From assembly GCA_032158295.1 (NCBI GenBank), contig CM063246.1, positions 22,272,135 to 22,336,134 on the forward strand: a DNA stretch of 64,000 nt, in the 5' to 3' direction. The translations under genes and the position numbers were made by a program. The stretch is from Pycnopodia helianthoides. Lineage: Eukaryota > Echinodermata > Asteroidea > Forcipulatida > Asteriidae. Numbering within the stretch: the first letter of the stretch is position 1; each line of letters begins with the position of its first letter. The notes beneath the pieces were generated by a model that was given only the letters and a program-made list of their open reading frames with translations, ran no database searches and had not been told where the DNA came from. Below, one piece after another: positions 24,801 to 31,483 of this stretch.

Positions 24801-25398
24801 AAAAAACATCACAAAAAATTAATGAAATATTATTCTGTGTGTGCATTGTTCAAGCAGCTTATTTTGCCTCATTAGTTGACTTTGGAGGTGTGCTCACATC
24901 AGAAGTTGACACACTCTGCCATTCGAACCAATAACTTTTATATTTCCAGATTCTTTAAATGCAAACAGATGCACAAAAAGCTAAAAACTGTAAAAACAAA
25001 ATACAAAGCACAAGCATATACGTACAAAGAGAAAGAGCAAAGAGAAAGAAAAACAAAAAACATCAGTTCAAACAGGTGCACAAAAAAAAAATGTAATATC
25101 ATATTGATCGCTCCTCTCCTGGTAAAGAACTTAAAAACCTAAACTGTTCTGTTCTGACTTTGTCAATAACATCAATATTCTCGGTGCTCCATGTGAAACT
25201 TATCGTATGTAAGGCCATGTTCCCCAGTGCGGTGTGATAATAGATGTTTTATTATCTGTTCTTTTCAGGATGACGTTGGGCAACCAGTTGGACGGGGTTC
25301 ATCTTGTGGAACCAGATCTAATCAAACGCTTTAAGGAAGTCTACCCAGACATGAACGCCATGAAACCGCCACAAAAACAGCCGTCCTCTGGTACTTAG
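12715..25398 (+). CDS. METTL3: METTL3, catalytic subunit of the N6-adenosine mRNA methyltransferase (15 coding exons)
   Basis: Exons: 12715-12871, 15644-15846, 16475-16548, 16711-16777, 17553-17707 (donor uncertain), 18191-18356, 19762-19852, 20198-20277, 20413-20449, 20706-20761, 21958-22068, 22590-22777, 23316-23463, 24366-24544, 25269-25398. They total 1842 nt, 613 residues (human about 580). The enzyme transfers methyl from S-adenosylmethionine to adenosine in DRACH-like sites of mRNA, in the nucleus, as a heterodimer with METTL14 and with WTAP. Visible: the N-terminal helix [20 protein letters not shown] (WTAP contact), a basic RKRKRER nuclear-localisation candidate (about 190-196), a Cys/His zinc-finger region (about 306-366), catalytic DPPW (422-425), and the SAM/RNA-pocket segments [22 protein letters not shown] and GNQLDG. 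All key residues look intact, so it should be active. The ATG is fixed by the conserved MSDTWS start. Confidence 0.97.
12933..13080 (+). repeat. Fragment of the 'CAATTGCCTC...GTGCCC' dispersed repeat
   Basis: Shares the succession CAATTGCCTC, CCCTGG, TGCCCCTTGAAATGTTCTA and GAGGTGCCC with copies at 25481-26520 and 56828-56900. Confidence 0.6.
13147..13197. repeat. Short near-perfect hairpin in METTL3 intron 1
   Basis: Arms 13147-13166 and 13178-13197 are reverse complements at 19 of 20 positions. The exception would be a G-U pair in RNA. The loop is 11 nt. It is probably a fold-back element remnant; a small-RNA precursor is possible but short. Confidence 0.7.
13367..13604 (-). repeat. LTR of the minus-strand element (its 3' LTR)
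   Basis: 238 bp, TG..CA ends, base for base the same as 14722-14959 by eye. The adjacent purine tract on the - strand marks it as the 3' LTR. Confidence 0.9.
14102..14415 (+). repeat. Internal direct duplication inside the LTR element
   Basis: A block of about 135 bp starting GAGAGTAAGGGTACTCCTCA (about 14102-14235) recurs at about 14281-14415 with small changes, including GGCACAATCACGGGGG and CGCAGCCAGATGCAACAGGA. It is non-coding and may be a packaging or dimerisation region, which is speculation. Confidence 0.8.
14722..14959 (-). repeat. LTR of the minus-strand element (its 5' LTR)
   Basis: 238 bp, same ends as the other LTR. The tRNA-Ser primer-binding site is one base away at 14703-14720. 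Confidence 0.9.
15315..15400 (+). repeat. Dispersed repeat fragment shared by two METTL3 introns
   Basis: Shares TGTGTCAGACTTTCG, GAGCGTACATCCT and TTGTGACAGACCAAT with 18010-18075. Family unknown. Confidence 0.55.
15644..15846 (+). CDS. METTL3: METTL3 exon 2
   Basis: Encodes a Ser/Thr-rich linker, then [20 protein letters not shown] and [14 protein letters not shown], matching the family's ELEKKLL..LSDLALTLPTD segment. Phases 1 in and 0 out. Confidence 0.92.
15981..16337. mobile_element. TTAA-type MITE, degenerate copy A, METTL3 intron 2
   Basis: The left end reads TAAAGGCAGTGGATACTTTT and GGTAATTACTC; the right end is a degraded inverted version ending GATGAATCCTGCCTTTAA. The interior GAGCAATGGAGAGCTGTTGA and TATAAAACATTGTGAGAAAC is shared with 23595-23966. 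Termini of the form TTAAAGGC..GCCTTTAA suggest a TTAA target, as in piggyBac or Kolobok-type elements. Confidence 0.7.
16475..16548 (+). CDS. METTL3: METTL3 exon 3
   Basis: Encodes [20 protein letters not shown] then QELI, matching the human ..VESLLQKFAAQELIEV helix. Phases 0 in and 2 out, donor GC|GTAAGT. Confidence 0.93.
16711..16777 (+). CDS. METTL3: METTL3 exon 4
   Basis: Encodes [20 protein letters not shown] then GK, corresponding to the VKRGL..HPTLVTYADHSK segment. Phases 2 in and 0 out, donor AAG|GTAAGT. Confidence 0.88.
16984..17152 (-). mobile_element. tRNA-derived SINE, family B (copy 1)
   Basis: Read on the - strand it starts with a tRNA-like head: an A-box-like segment, then GGACCCCGGTTCGAATCC, a B-box. 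The body contains GGTTTTCAGTCCCTACC and GGGTTTTCCCC. Related copies at 25832-25993 and 53691-53850. Confidence 0.75.
17394..17500 (+). mobile_element. tRNA-like SINE module, family A (copy 1)
   Basis: Leader GGGAGACCGC, then a tRNA-like fold (about 17404-17476): GTAGCTCAGTTGGTAGCGC as A-box region and GGTTCGAATCC as B-box, then the shared tail TTTTTCTTTGTTCAACCCC. The shared 3' tail and the missing U33 in the anticodon loop argue for a SINE, not a working tRNA gene. Confidence 0.75.
17553..17707 (+). CDS. METTL3: METTL3 exon 5 (3' boundary uncertain)
   Basis: Encodes [20 protein letters not shown], the basic [10 protein letters not shown] stretch and VMQFASGL, parallel to human LSAMMG..QKRRAEQ..AAFASSL. 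The end at 17707 (CC|GTGCAG) is chosen because it is the only nearby GT in the phase required by the next exon. It is a weak donor. An earlier in-phase site exists at AGAGAG|GTCAGA but would lose the conserved FASGL. Confidence 0.75.
18010..18075 (+). repeat. Second copy of the TGTGTCAGACTTTCG repeat
   Basis: Same core as 15315-15400. Confidence 0.55.
18191..18356 (+). CDS. METTL3: METTL3 exon 6
   Basis: Encodes [20 protein letters not shown], a Gln/Glu/Lys-rich charged segment and [16 protein letters not shown], matching human ..LEIESLLNQQSTKEQ. Phases 2 in and 0 out. The donor may be any of the GGGGTG positions; 18356 keeps the frame. Confidence 0.88.
18905..19200 (+). mobile_element. SINE-like repeat with tRNA-like head, family C
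   Basis: Starts with an A-box-like GTGGCCAGTGCTTAAAGCGC and a B-box-like GGTTTGATTCC. A conserved-looking body follows (CTGGTTCTCTCC, CTCTGGTTTTCCTCCCCTG, TGTGGCTGGCTGCCCA). Only one copy is here, so the family assignment is tentative. Confidence 0.5.
19762..19852 (+). CDS. METTL3: METTL3 exon 7
   Basis: Encodes [20 protein letters not shown] and [11 protein letters not shown], matching human SQEILELLNTTTAKEQSIVEKF. Phases 0 in and 1 out. Confidence 0.95.
20198..20277 (+). CDS. METTL3: METTL3 exon 8, first zinc finger
   Basis: Encodes [20 protein letters not shown] and MHTCYK. The two Cys here plus downstream Cys/His form the first CCCH finger, which helps bind target RNA. Confidence 0.95.
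20413..20449 (+). CDS. METTL3: METTL3 exon 9 (37 nt)
   Basis: Encodes [12 protein letters not shown], almost identical to the human LHFRRIINKHTD. The zinc-ligand His residues lie here. Phases 0 in and 1 out. Confidence 0.95.
20706..20761 (+). CDS. METTL3: METTL3 exon 10, second zinc finger
   Basis: Encodes [18 protein letters not shown], with three Cys. The His ligand follows in the next exon (YVHYE). Phases 1 in and 0 out. Confidence 0.95.
21191..21351. mobile_element. 161-bp fold-back MITE
   Basis: Begins CAGGGGTCGATTTCACAAAA and ends with its inverted copy TTTTGTGAAATCGACCCCTG. The arms continue with CTAACTTAGGACTATAGTCC and matching GGACTAGTCCTAAGTTAGG. I recall elements with these ends as widespread in marine deuterostomes. 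Confidence 0.85.
21438..21785 (+). mobile_element. hAT-like MITE family, copy 1 (degraded)
   Basis: Shares CACTGGACTGCAG, GGCCAGTG, GACCAGTAAAC, GTTGACTTTAAGTCCGATA and CTATGGTCTGGTGAATTTT with 30564-30880. Reverse-oriented or diverged relatives at 43690-44100 and 46237-46598 have CAGGGCTCG-type ends typical of hAT termini. Confidence 0.6.
21958..22068 (+). CDS. METTL3: METTL3 exon 11
   Basis: Encodes [20 protein letters not shown] then [17 protein letters not shown], the linker between zinc fingers and methyltransferase domain. Phase 0 both ends, donor CAG|GTAAGA. Confidence 0.93.
22069..22589 (+). other. METTL3 intron 11
   Basis: About 520 bases of AT-rich sequence. I see no repeat or gene in it. 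Confidence 0.5.
22590..22777 (+). CDS. METTL3: METTL3 exon 12, catalytic DPPW motif
   Basis: Encodes [35 protein letters not shown] and [15 protein letters not shown] (422-425) is the catalytic/adenine-binding motif, and the Asp of QCDI lines the SAM pocket. Almost identical to human here. Confidence 0.98.
22906..23048. mobile_element. Small MITE with AAGGCTGCGTC ends (copy 1)
   Basis: The left end AAGGCTGCGTCAGAATCAAG and right end TCAATTCGGACACAACCTT are imperfect inverted repeats. The interior repeats GGCTGCAGTG. A second copy with clearer ends lies at 31379-31483. Inside METTL3 intron 12. Confidence 0.65.
23316..23463 (+). CDS. METTL3: METTL3 exon 13
   Basis: Encodes [40 protein letters not shown] and LNHGKEHCL, covering the interface and substrate loops. 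The Lys of WVKTNQ contacts the SAM-binding pocket in the family. Confidence 0.97.
23595..23966. mobile_element. TTAA-type MITE, copy B, METTL3 intron 13
   Basis: The left end is TTAACTGAAAGGGAGGGTAT and CCTTTGGTAATTACTC; the right end AACCAAAGGTATACTTTGCC and TTTAA, inverted relative to the left. The interior ATAACATTTTGAGAAACGAT and TTTCACAGATTAGTTTG matches 15981-16337. Confidence 0.75.
24214..24330 (+). mobile_element. tRNA-like SINE module, family A (copy 2)
   Basis: GGGAGACTGCCAAC leader, then ATAGCTCAGTTGGTAGAGCG, GGTTCAAATCC and the tail TTTTCTTTGCTCACC. The cloverleaf is largely foldable, but the anticodon loop (ACGTCAA) lacks the invariant U33. Confidence 0.75.
24366..24544 (+). CDS. 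METTL3: METTL3 exon 14
   Basis: Encodes [40 protein letters not shown] and [20 protein letters not shown]. The Arg-x-His-Asn of GRAHN binds SAM and the second Asn of PNW follows. Phases 0 in and 2 out. Confidence 0.97.
25269..25398 (+). CDS. METTL3: METTL3 exon 15 and stop
   Basis: Encodes [20 protein letters not shown], then [20 protein letters not shown] and GT, stop TAG at 25396. GNQLDG is the family's last conserved motif. The tail is slightly longer than in vertebrates. Confidence 0.96.
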
Positions 25399-25480
25399 TC
25401 AGAGTCCATCAGATTCTTTAACCCAAGTCTCTATGGTACTCTTTATAAGTAGGTATTTTAACAGGCTAGAAGACCACTGT

Positions 25481-25735
25481 TAAGGGAGAATTTTGAAGTA
25501 CCGGAATGCCTTCTTTCAAGAGAATAAGCTAGTGCAGGTCAGGCCTGATACTTCACAGGGGCAATTGCCTCAATGCCCCTGGTCATTGCCTTGGTGCCCC
25601 TTTGAAATGTTAACGGAGAATTTAGAAGTACCGGAGTGCCTTTTTTCAAGAGAAAAAGTCGGTTCGGATCAGGCTTTTTACTTCACAGGGGCAATTGCCT
25701 CGATGCCCCTGGTCACTGCCTTTCATTTCATTGAT
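25481..25735 (+). repeat. Tandem duplication of a 120-130 bp unit in the METTL3 3' UTR
   Basis: Unit 1 (about 25481-25607) and unit 2 (about 25609-25735) each contain GAGAATTT, AAGTACCGGA, TTTCAAGAGAA, GATCAGGC or GGTCAGGC, TACTTCACAGGGGCAATTGC and ATGCCCCTGGTCA. They differ at scattered positions. Confidence 0.8.
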
Positions 25736-25831
25736 TAATTATTGTTGTGAAGACAAGGACTCTCAGAAAAGTGAACTTAATCACTATCTAGCCAAGAACC
25801 CTATGGGGAGAAGACAAGGAAGGAAGTTTCA

Positions 25832-25993
25832 GTTTTAGATGTGGGAGGAAAACCCTAGAGAAATATTCCAGGGAAAACCCACACAATCAGGTAGGGACTG
25901 AAAACCCAATCCACATAAAGCCCCTGGCGGGATTCGAAGCGGGCTCCCAGAGGTGGAAGGCAAGGGAAGATACCACTGCGCCAACCCAACTGC
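25832..25993 (-). mobile_element. tRNA-derived SINE, family B (copy 2)
   Basis: On the - strand: GTTGGCGCAGTGGTATCTTC, a B-box in the reverse of GGGATTCGAAGCGGGCTCC, then GGGTTTTCAGTCCCTACC. It splits the 'CAATTGCCTC' repeat region. Confidence 0.75.
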
Positions 25994-25997
25994 TTTG

Positions 25998-26520
25998 GTG
26001 CCCCTTTTAAAAGTTCCAGTATTAACATTTCCCTCATTGGGGTGCCTTTTACTGAGGATAAATCTGCCTTGTATCAAAGGCAATTGCCTCAATGCCCCTG
26101 GTCATAGCCCTGGTGCCCTTTGAAATGTTCTAGTATAGTTTTGTGCTGCTTTTGTAGAGGTGCCCTGAACAAAACAATTGCATGCTACATTCTATGGGGA
26201 TGCCAGCCCACCTGATACTTCGTTCTTATGACAAGGAAGTTTTCCCCTTGGGAATGGGAAGCTGCACCTATATAAAGGAAAACACAAACTTAGAGTGGAA
26301 CATTTTTTAGGGCACCAAGGCAGGGACCAGGGGCATGGAGGCAACAATGCATAACCACTGCCACGCCCGATACTTTCTCCTTTTTTGTTCTTGTAAGGGC
26401 ATGTGAGTTTTCCTTAGTAAAGAGCATCTCTACGAGGGAAGCATAAACAAAGGGCACTAGGGCAATGACCAGAGTAATGGGGGCAATTGCCTCCAGTGCC
26501 TCCATGAATTATGGGCCCTG
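25998..26520. repeat. Further copies of the 'CAATTGCCTC...TGCCCCTG' repeat, both orientations
   Basis: Pieces reading TTGGTGCCCC, CAATTGCCTCAATGCCCCTG and TTCTAGTATAG occur at 25998-26180. GGGGCAATTGCCTC-type pieces in mixed orientation occur at 26300-26510. Confidence 0.6.
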
Positions 26521-26668
26521 CCTCACTCAATCACACTTTATGTGGCTATTTCATTTTCGGAATATAGTTGCTTTGACCAAGGGAAGTGTCTGTAATGACT
26601 TATTAAAGCTATTCAGTTGATGTTATGATCACTGTACTTAATCTTTTGTATGAAATTATTCAAAAGTG

Positions 26669-26674
26669 AATAAA
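26669..26674 (+). terminator. Probable METTL3 poly(A) signal
   Basis: AATAAA in GTGAATAAAACAACATG, followed by a T/GT-rich stretch (TTGTTTCGTTGTTTACGTTT). The best signal downstream of the METTL3 stop. Confidence 0.6.
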
Positions 26675-26780
26675 ACAACATGTAGTAAGCCAATTGTTTC
26701 GTTGTTTACGTTTTATGTTATGTGCATCTTTCACATAATCTTATACACTACCCCCCACCCACCCCCCCCCTGAATAGTCT

Positions 26781-27635
26781 GGTTGGACCATAGAGCTATA
26801 TATATTGACTAGAGCGCTAACTTGCTCTGAGTTTAGAAGCCACCCTGGGCGCAGACATGTTTGATGTGTTGCGTGACTACGGAACGATTTTAATTTTAAG
26901 AGAGCACACATGGCCGCGAATCATTGCTCTTGTAAACAGGTGATTTTAGTGATGTCTTAAAAAATATGTAGTAGGTGATTCTCTGATGTTGTTACTTACG
27001 TCTTAGGAAAAATGCTGAGTCGAACTAAAGCCTTGTTTGAGAGGATTCAATGCTTCAAGATGTCAAGGGGAAAAAAACGAAACCTGCTTCAAGGATACAC
27101 AATATGCCGGCAAGAATGACGAACTCAAAAAAAAAAAAACGTATAGATAGTTCCCAGTAGAAGCCATCTTTACGGGCAAATTGCATTTTGGCTTGCAGGT
27201 GTGTCAAACGCTCAACTTATTAACGCAGCTGCGTTGTTCACTGACCAATCCTGCAATGAGTTTCGTGAAATGCGCGCGTGTTGCACGCCGTTCTCACACG
27301 AAACGCACGACTGTTTGTTCTAAACTGCCCGTAAAGATGGCCGATTTACGTCACACTGCAACCTATCTATACGCGCAAACGCACATGTTAAACATGACGC
27401 ACATGACGCTCGCAGTTTGTACGCTCATGAGCAGATTGTGCGTTCTCATTTGCTGCATATTTGGTTCAATGACGCATAGAAAAGAACAAACGCTTTATCA
27501 TGCAAATAGCCGTACAATTGCCGTACGAAATTTCAAGCTTTTGTATTGGTTTGTACATAAACATGGATGCGCCCACACGGCTTCAAAACCTTAGTGCGTG
27601 TATATAGTCAATATATATAGCTCTATGGGTTGGAC
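26781..27635. mobile_element. 839-bp DNA transposon-like element with 8-bp target duplication
   Basis: The element at 26789-27627 starts CATAGAGCTATATATATTGA and ends with the exact inverse. Similarity of the inverted ends continues for about 70 bp, with GAAGCC, GGGCGCA and CATGTTT in both arms. It is flanked on both sides by GGTTGGAC (26781-26788 and 27628-27635). No transposase motif is seen; the 137-residue frame at 27181-27594 is probably accidental. An 8-bp duplication fits hAT or P superfamilies, but the terminal sequence is not typical hAT. The interior is CpG-rich compared with the surroundings. Confidence 0.88.
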
Positions 27636-27794
27636 AGATCTGCTATGCAACTCCTCCCCCATCTCCATAAGAATTCTGACTTCCAGTCAAAATACTCAGT
27701 ACTGTAAAGATAAAAAGTGATGGTTAACAAAGTTGTTGAAGTGTCCTGTCTTAAAAGTGCTTGGATTAAAAAGTAGGGTTTAAACAAATAATTA

Positions 27795-27985
27795 ATAGTC
27801 GACCACAAAAGATTCTAAAATCACAAGGGCGGTATACCAGACTACTGCGTGTTCTGGTCAAATACAATAAATACTCACTAAAATCACAAGAGGGCGGTAT
27901 ATCAATTTAATGGTCAATCACCAAAAATCTCACTAAAATCATCAAAGGGTAGTAGGCCTATACAAGTCTAATTGTCAGAGCTGTT
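27795..27985. repeat. Degenerate tandem repeat of about 70 bp
   Basis: ACTAAAATCACAAGAGGGCG with GGTATA and CCAGACTA-type ends recurs three times. A related single unit with AAATCACAAGAGGGAGGTAT lies at 24735-24800. Confidence 0.6.
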
Positions 27986-28171
27986 TAATGAGAGAGTGGC
28001 GACAACTTGCGTTTTAAACAGTAAAGTAACAGAGCTTATTAAAAAAAACAGAGCTCTCCGTATAAACTTTACAAACTTTTTTTACTAAGTAATGGTACCA
28101 GTTTGTTTCAATCATAGAAATAGGACCGCTATTTCTATGGTTTCAATGGAAATCAAGAAGCATCATTAAAA

Positions 28172-28328
28172 ATGAGCGACAGAGGGCGCCATTTGCGCAC
28201 GTTTTTTCAGAGGATAGTCTGGTGCTCATTTCGAAAAACATGGCAGTACGAACACGTTAACTGTATTGTTTGGCTTCTGGGGACAAGACCTAATGGGAAT
28301 GAGTGCTATCTGAGTGCAATTGACGAGG
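28172..28328 (+). CDS. Possible orphan first exon, unrecognised protein
   Basis: ATG in an AAAAATGAG context opens a frame that ends at a perfect donor, GACGAG|GTAAGT. It encodes about 52 residues including EHVNCIVWLLGTRPNGNECY and LSAIDE. I recognise no family, and no following exon was found in the next tens of kilobases. It could equally be a non-coding first exon or chance. An acceptor-like TTTTTTCAG inside (about 28209) would allow an internal exon instead. Confidence 0.25.
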
Positions 28329-30319
28329 TAAGTTTGTTATTTTTTCGATTTTCACCAAGTTAAATGATTTCGATTTATTTGGCGACCTCACAGTATTAAT
28401 CTGAAGGGTACATATGTTAATTTATAAATCATGGATTGTTTTTAACGAGATGGATTTTTGGTGTGGCTCGATCGTAACTTATCGGACTGCTGCTGTGCTA
28501 CTTTTACAACATCACACACTGTCACAAGCAGTTTTAGTTAGCTAGTGTAGTTCATGACATGAGTTTAAATACAACATTTGATTAGTGATTATCAATCAGT
28601 TATCACCATAATCATAGTCTCGGTTGTATGCTTTTTGTGCATTCCCTGCTTTTCGTATAACGTTATTAATATTTGTTAGCCAGGTTTGTACTGGTAAACA
28701 AATGTGATCTATCTATTGTTTTAAGTTTACTTTGCTTTTGTGACTTTTTTTGTGTGTATTTGTATCTTATTCTTGACTGTTTGATTTGGATTTTATAAAC
28801 TCGCCAAGTGTCTGTTCTGACCTCCACTCGAACTTAATACTTCCGCCACATCTTATCTAACCTTATTTCTTTGTGAGAAAGATCACCAATAATTGTAATA
28901 CCAGTTGCTAAGACGATTTAGAAAACAACAGGGAAATAGTTTGACATTCAAGAAAAAGACGTGAATCAAACAAGCAACATTAAAAATTGGAGGTCATGTA
29001 CATTTTTCCTCTTCAGAATATGATAGAAGATGCATCAAGCAAGTTGATTGCATAATTACAATGACAGTAACCCTTAGATGGTTCTCAACAGGAAGGTTAC
29101 GATATTTACCAACTGACTAATTAGAATCGTCGCGATAATAATCCATACCCGCGATGATCATAGTGTGGTGTTAGCTAGAGGGGTGTCTGGGTGTCTTTTG
29201 GACACCCTGTTTTAAATTTGGACACCCTGTTTTATGTGTCATTTACATGTAACTGTATTGTAAGTGAACAATTTGGACACCCAGTTTATAAATTTCCAGC
29301 GAATTTGGAGACCCTTATACCTGTACAAAGTCCTGGCTAAAACCTTGGGGAGGATCTGTTTTTATGGTTTTCTCATGCCCATTATTGTTCTCGTGAATCA
29401 ACTGATCGGTGTGAAAATTTAGTCATATTTTCAGTGAAAAATGACCAGAAATTCATTGAATCAGTCCACTCTTCGTGAGTAACCTTTTCCTTGAATTTGA
29501 GCAGTTGATGTTCTGACGACAGCCGCAAGATCTGCCAGTATGCATGCGACCAGAATCCCATGCCACAATAACAAAACAAAAAAATGATGGCTTCTTACCA
29601 TCCAATTGACACCAAATACTTTTATGAACCCAGTGGGGTTGCTATGAAGAAAAAAAACTAAGTCAGAAAAAATGGGAGAACAAAGAGAAGTCCTTGATTT
29701 ACCAGGTAGACAACCGTGTGTGTGTGCACATGTGTTCAGACCATTAGTGGTGTACATTTAGTACATGAAACTTTACCTCCCGTAAAACTGTCATTGTTTA
29801 CGTTGGCATAAATTTTGATAGTGTGATATATTTGTTGTTTAGTTGCAAATAAACTGTTCACGCTCACGCTGCACAATTGTCCCAGCTCAGTTTAGTTATA
29901 CATGCAAAGTACAGCATTGGTTATAATCACAGAAAAAAATGACTAGAAAGCTCACTGATCATAGATATAGAGTTCACAGCAGCAGACAGGAAACACAATC
30001 AAGCGTACAACTTTTCTACTGTCAAGTTAGCAGTTTTTCTACTGGTTGTAACTTTGTTAAGCTCCCTGAACCACCCATAAGTGTTTCAACATGTGAACGG
30101 AAATAAGTTTAGTTGATTATAATAATTCATTTTTTATCTACTCTCAAATTTTATTTAAAAAACATAAAAGTAAAATGCACAAAACCTTTTTCCACCAATT
30201 TTTGACGGAAATTTAGCACTTGGGGATGCGACTTTATATTTCAAATATCAAGTTCCCCCAAATTATTTTAACTTAACCCGGTCAGTTTCCCTTGTGGCTT
30301 ATTACTTAATATTTTAAAT
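28329..30319. other. Gene-free stretch
   Basis: AT-rich with no recognisable gene on either strand. The only structure is a short repeat of GGACACCCTGTTTTA around 29198-29295. Confidence 0.45.
29198..29295 (+). repeat. Short imperfect repeat TTGGACACCC(T/A)GTTT
   Basis: Three to four copies of TTTGGACACCCTGTTTTA-like units, the last one spaced further downstream. Confidence 0.6.
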
Positions 30320-30540
30320 AAAAAAGTTGCATCTCTTTTAAAAGGTGATCCCTGCTGCCGCTTCCCAGGTTGTATCAAAAACTTGGGTGTTATCCTTGGT
30401 TATGGCAGTTACAGGTTGAATGGCCTCTGACTGGCGCCCCGAACAAAGCTAGATAGCTCAGTTGGTAGAGCGTCGGCAACTTAATCCGGAGGTTACAGGT
30501 TCAAGTCCTGCTCTAGTAAATTTTTCTTTGTTCAACCCCA
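30320..30540 (+). mobile_element. Bipartite SINE-like element, family A (copy 3) with 5' module
   Basis: The 5' module AAAAAAGTTGCATCTCTTTT, GGTGATCCCTGCTGCCGCTT, CCCAGGTTGTATC and CTGACTGGCGCCCCGAACAA is followed directly by the tRNA-like module GCTAGATAGCTCAGTTGGTA with B-box GGTTCAAGTCC, ending TTTTTCTTTGTTCAACCCCA. Same architecture at 41777-42033. Confidence 0.8.
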
Positions 30541-30563
30541 AGTTAATTGAAACATACGATTTC

Positions 30564-30880
30564 AGGGCTCGAAATTGACACTGGACTGCAGGCCAGGGGC
30601 CAGTGATTTGAGTGTTGGACCAGTAAACTCACGACCAAACAATTCCGGGGGTCTTTGTGTTTTTCAATTAAATATTAATACCTTACTCTGTAATATCTTG
30701 AACAAAACCAAATTATGTTCATTTGTTGACTTTGAGTCCGATATAAATATCTTGATAAATTTTTTCTTGAACTGTTCATGCAAAAACAGTTCTTGTGAAG
30801 ATACCTTGTTAAAAAAATTCTGATCGGGTAAAAAAATATGAGAAACAAGCTCTGTGGTCTTGTGGATTTTCCTCCAAATA
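30564..30880 (+). mobile_element. hAT-like MITE family, copy 2
   Basis: Begins CAGGGCTCGAAATTGACACT and GGACTGCAGGCCAGGGGCCA. The far end is eroded near the CTGTGGTCTTGTGGATTTT segment. The first 14 bases are typical of hAT terminal repeats. Confidence 0.65.
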
Positions 30881-31378
30881 GGGCTTTCAAACAAGGGGAT
30901 ACCTTTGCTGGGGAGGGGTGGAGGGTGGGGAGTGGGGAGGGATGGAGGGTGGAAAGGGGTTGAAGTTGCTGCCACTGCATTACAGGGTCAATTTAGTTAA
31001 ACTGACTTCTACCTTCTCCATCCTTGAAATAATTTGTCAGCAGTTAACTGTCTGCTGTGATTTTTTAAATTGTACCATAAAAGTACACTCTTTGGTTTGG
31101 AACAAAGTTTGAATGTAACAGCCCAGGCTGATGATTGCCTTGCCACTTGCTCTTTGGTATTTTCTGATTGATTTTTTAATGTATTTAATCTTGAAAAAAC
31201 AACACACTACTGCATTGTACCATGGAGGAAGGAACTGTGTTCCTTCCTGATTAAACATCAGACTATCTGTGGGTTTGTTTGAAGAGCGCCCTCAGTTGGT
31301 GGGGTGTGAAAGCTGTCGGACGTGTTTGATCAAGTTCTGTAGATGCACACAAAGAGCTTGGTCAGATCTCCGTACTCC

Positions 31379-31483
31379 AAGGCCGTGTCCGAAACAAGCG
31401 CCTCTGGCTGCGGCTATGGTAGTATGGATAATAGGACCTTTCGGCTTAACCTCTACTGAAGCCATTCAATCGGACACAGCCTA
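31379..31483. mobile_element. Small MITE with AAGGCCGTGTCCGAA ends (copy 2)
   Basis: Left AAGGCCGTGTCCGAAACAAG and right CAATCGGACACAGCCTA are inverted. About 105 bp, related to 22906-23048. Confidence 0.75.

Larger units (their letters stand above)
25399..26690 (+). other. METTL3 3' UTR built largely of dispersed repeats
   Basis: Runs from the stop to the AATAAA at 26669. It contains a tandem duplication (25481-25735), a minus-strand SINE (25832-25993) and further 'GGCAATTGCCTC' repeat pieces to 26520. Confidence 0.6.

Noticed and set aside
27181..27594. 137-codon open frame inside the 839-bp element
   Set aside because: No transposase motif, unusual composition, and it starts inside a CpG-rich spacer. 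Most likely chance.
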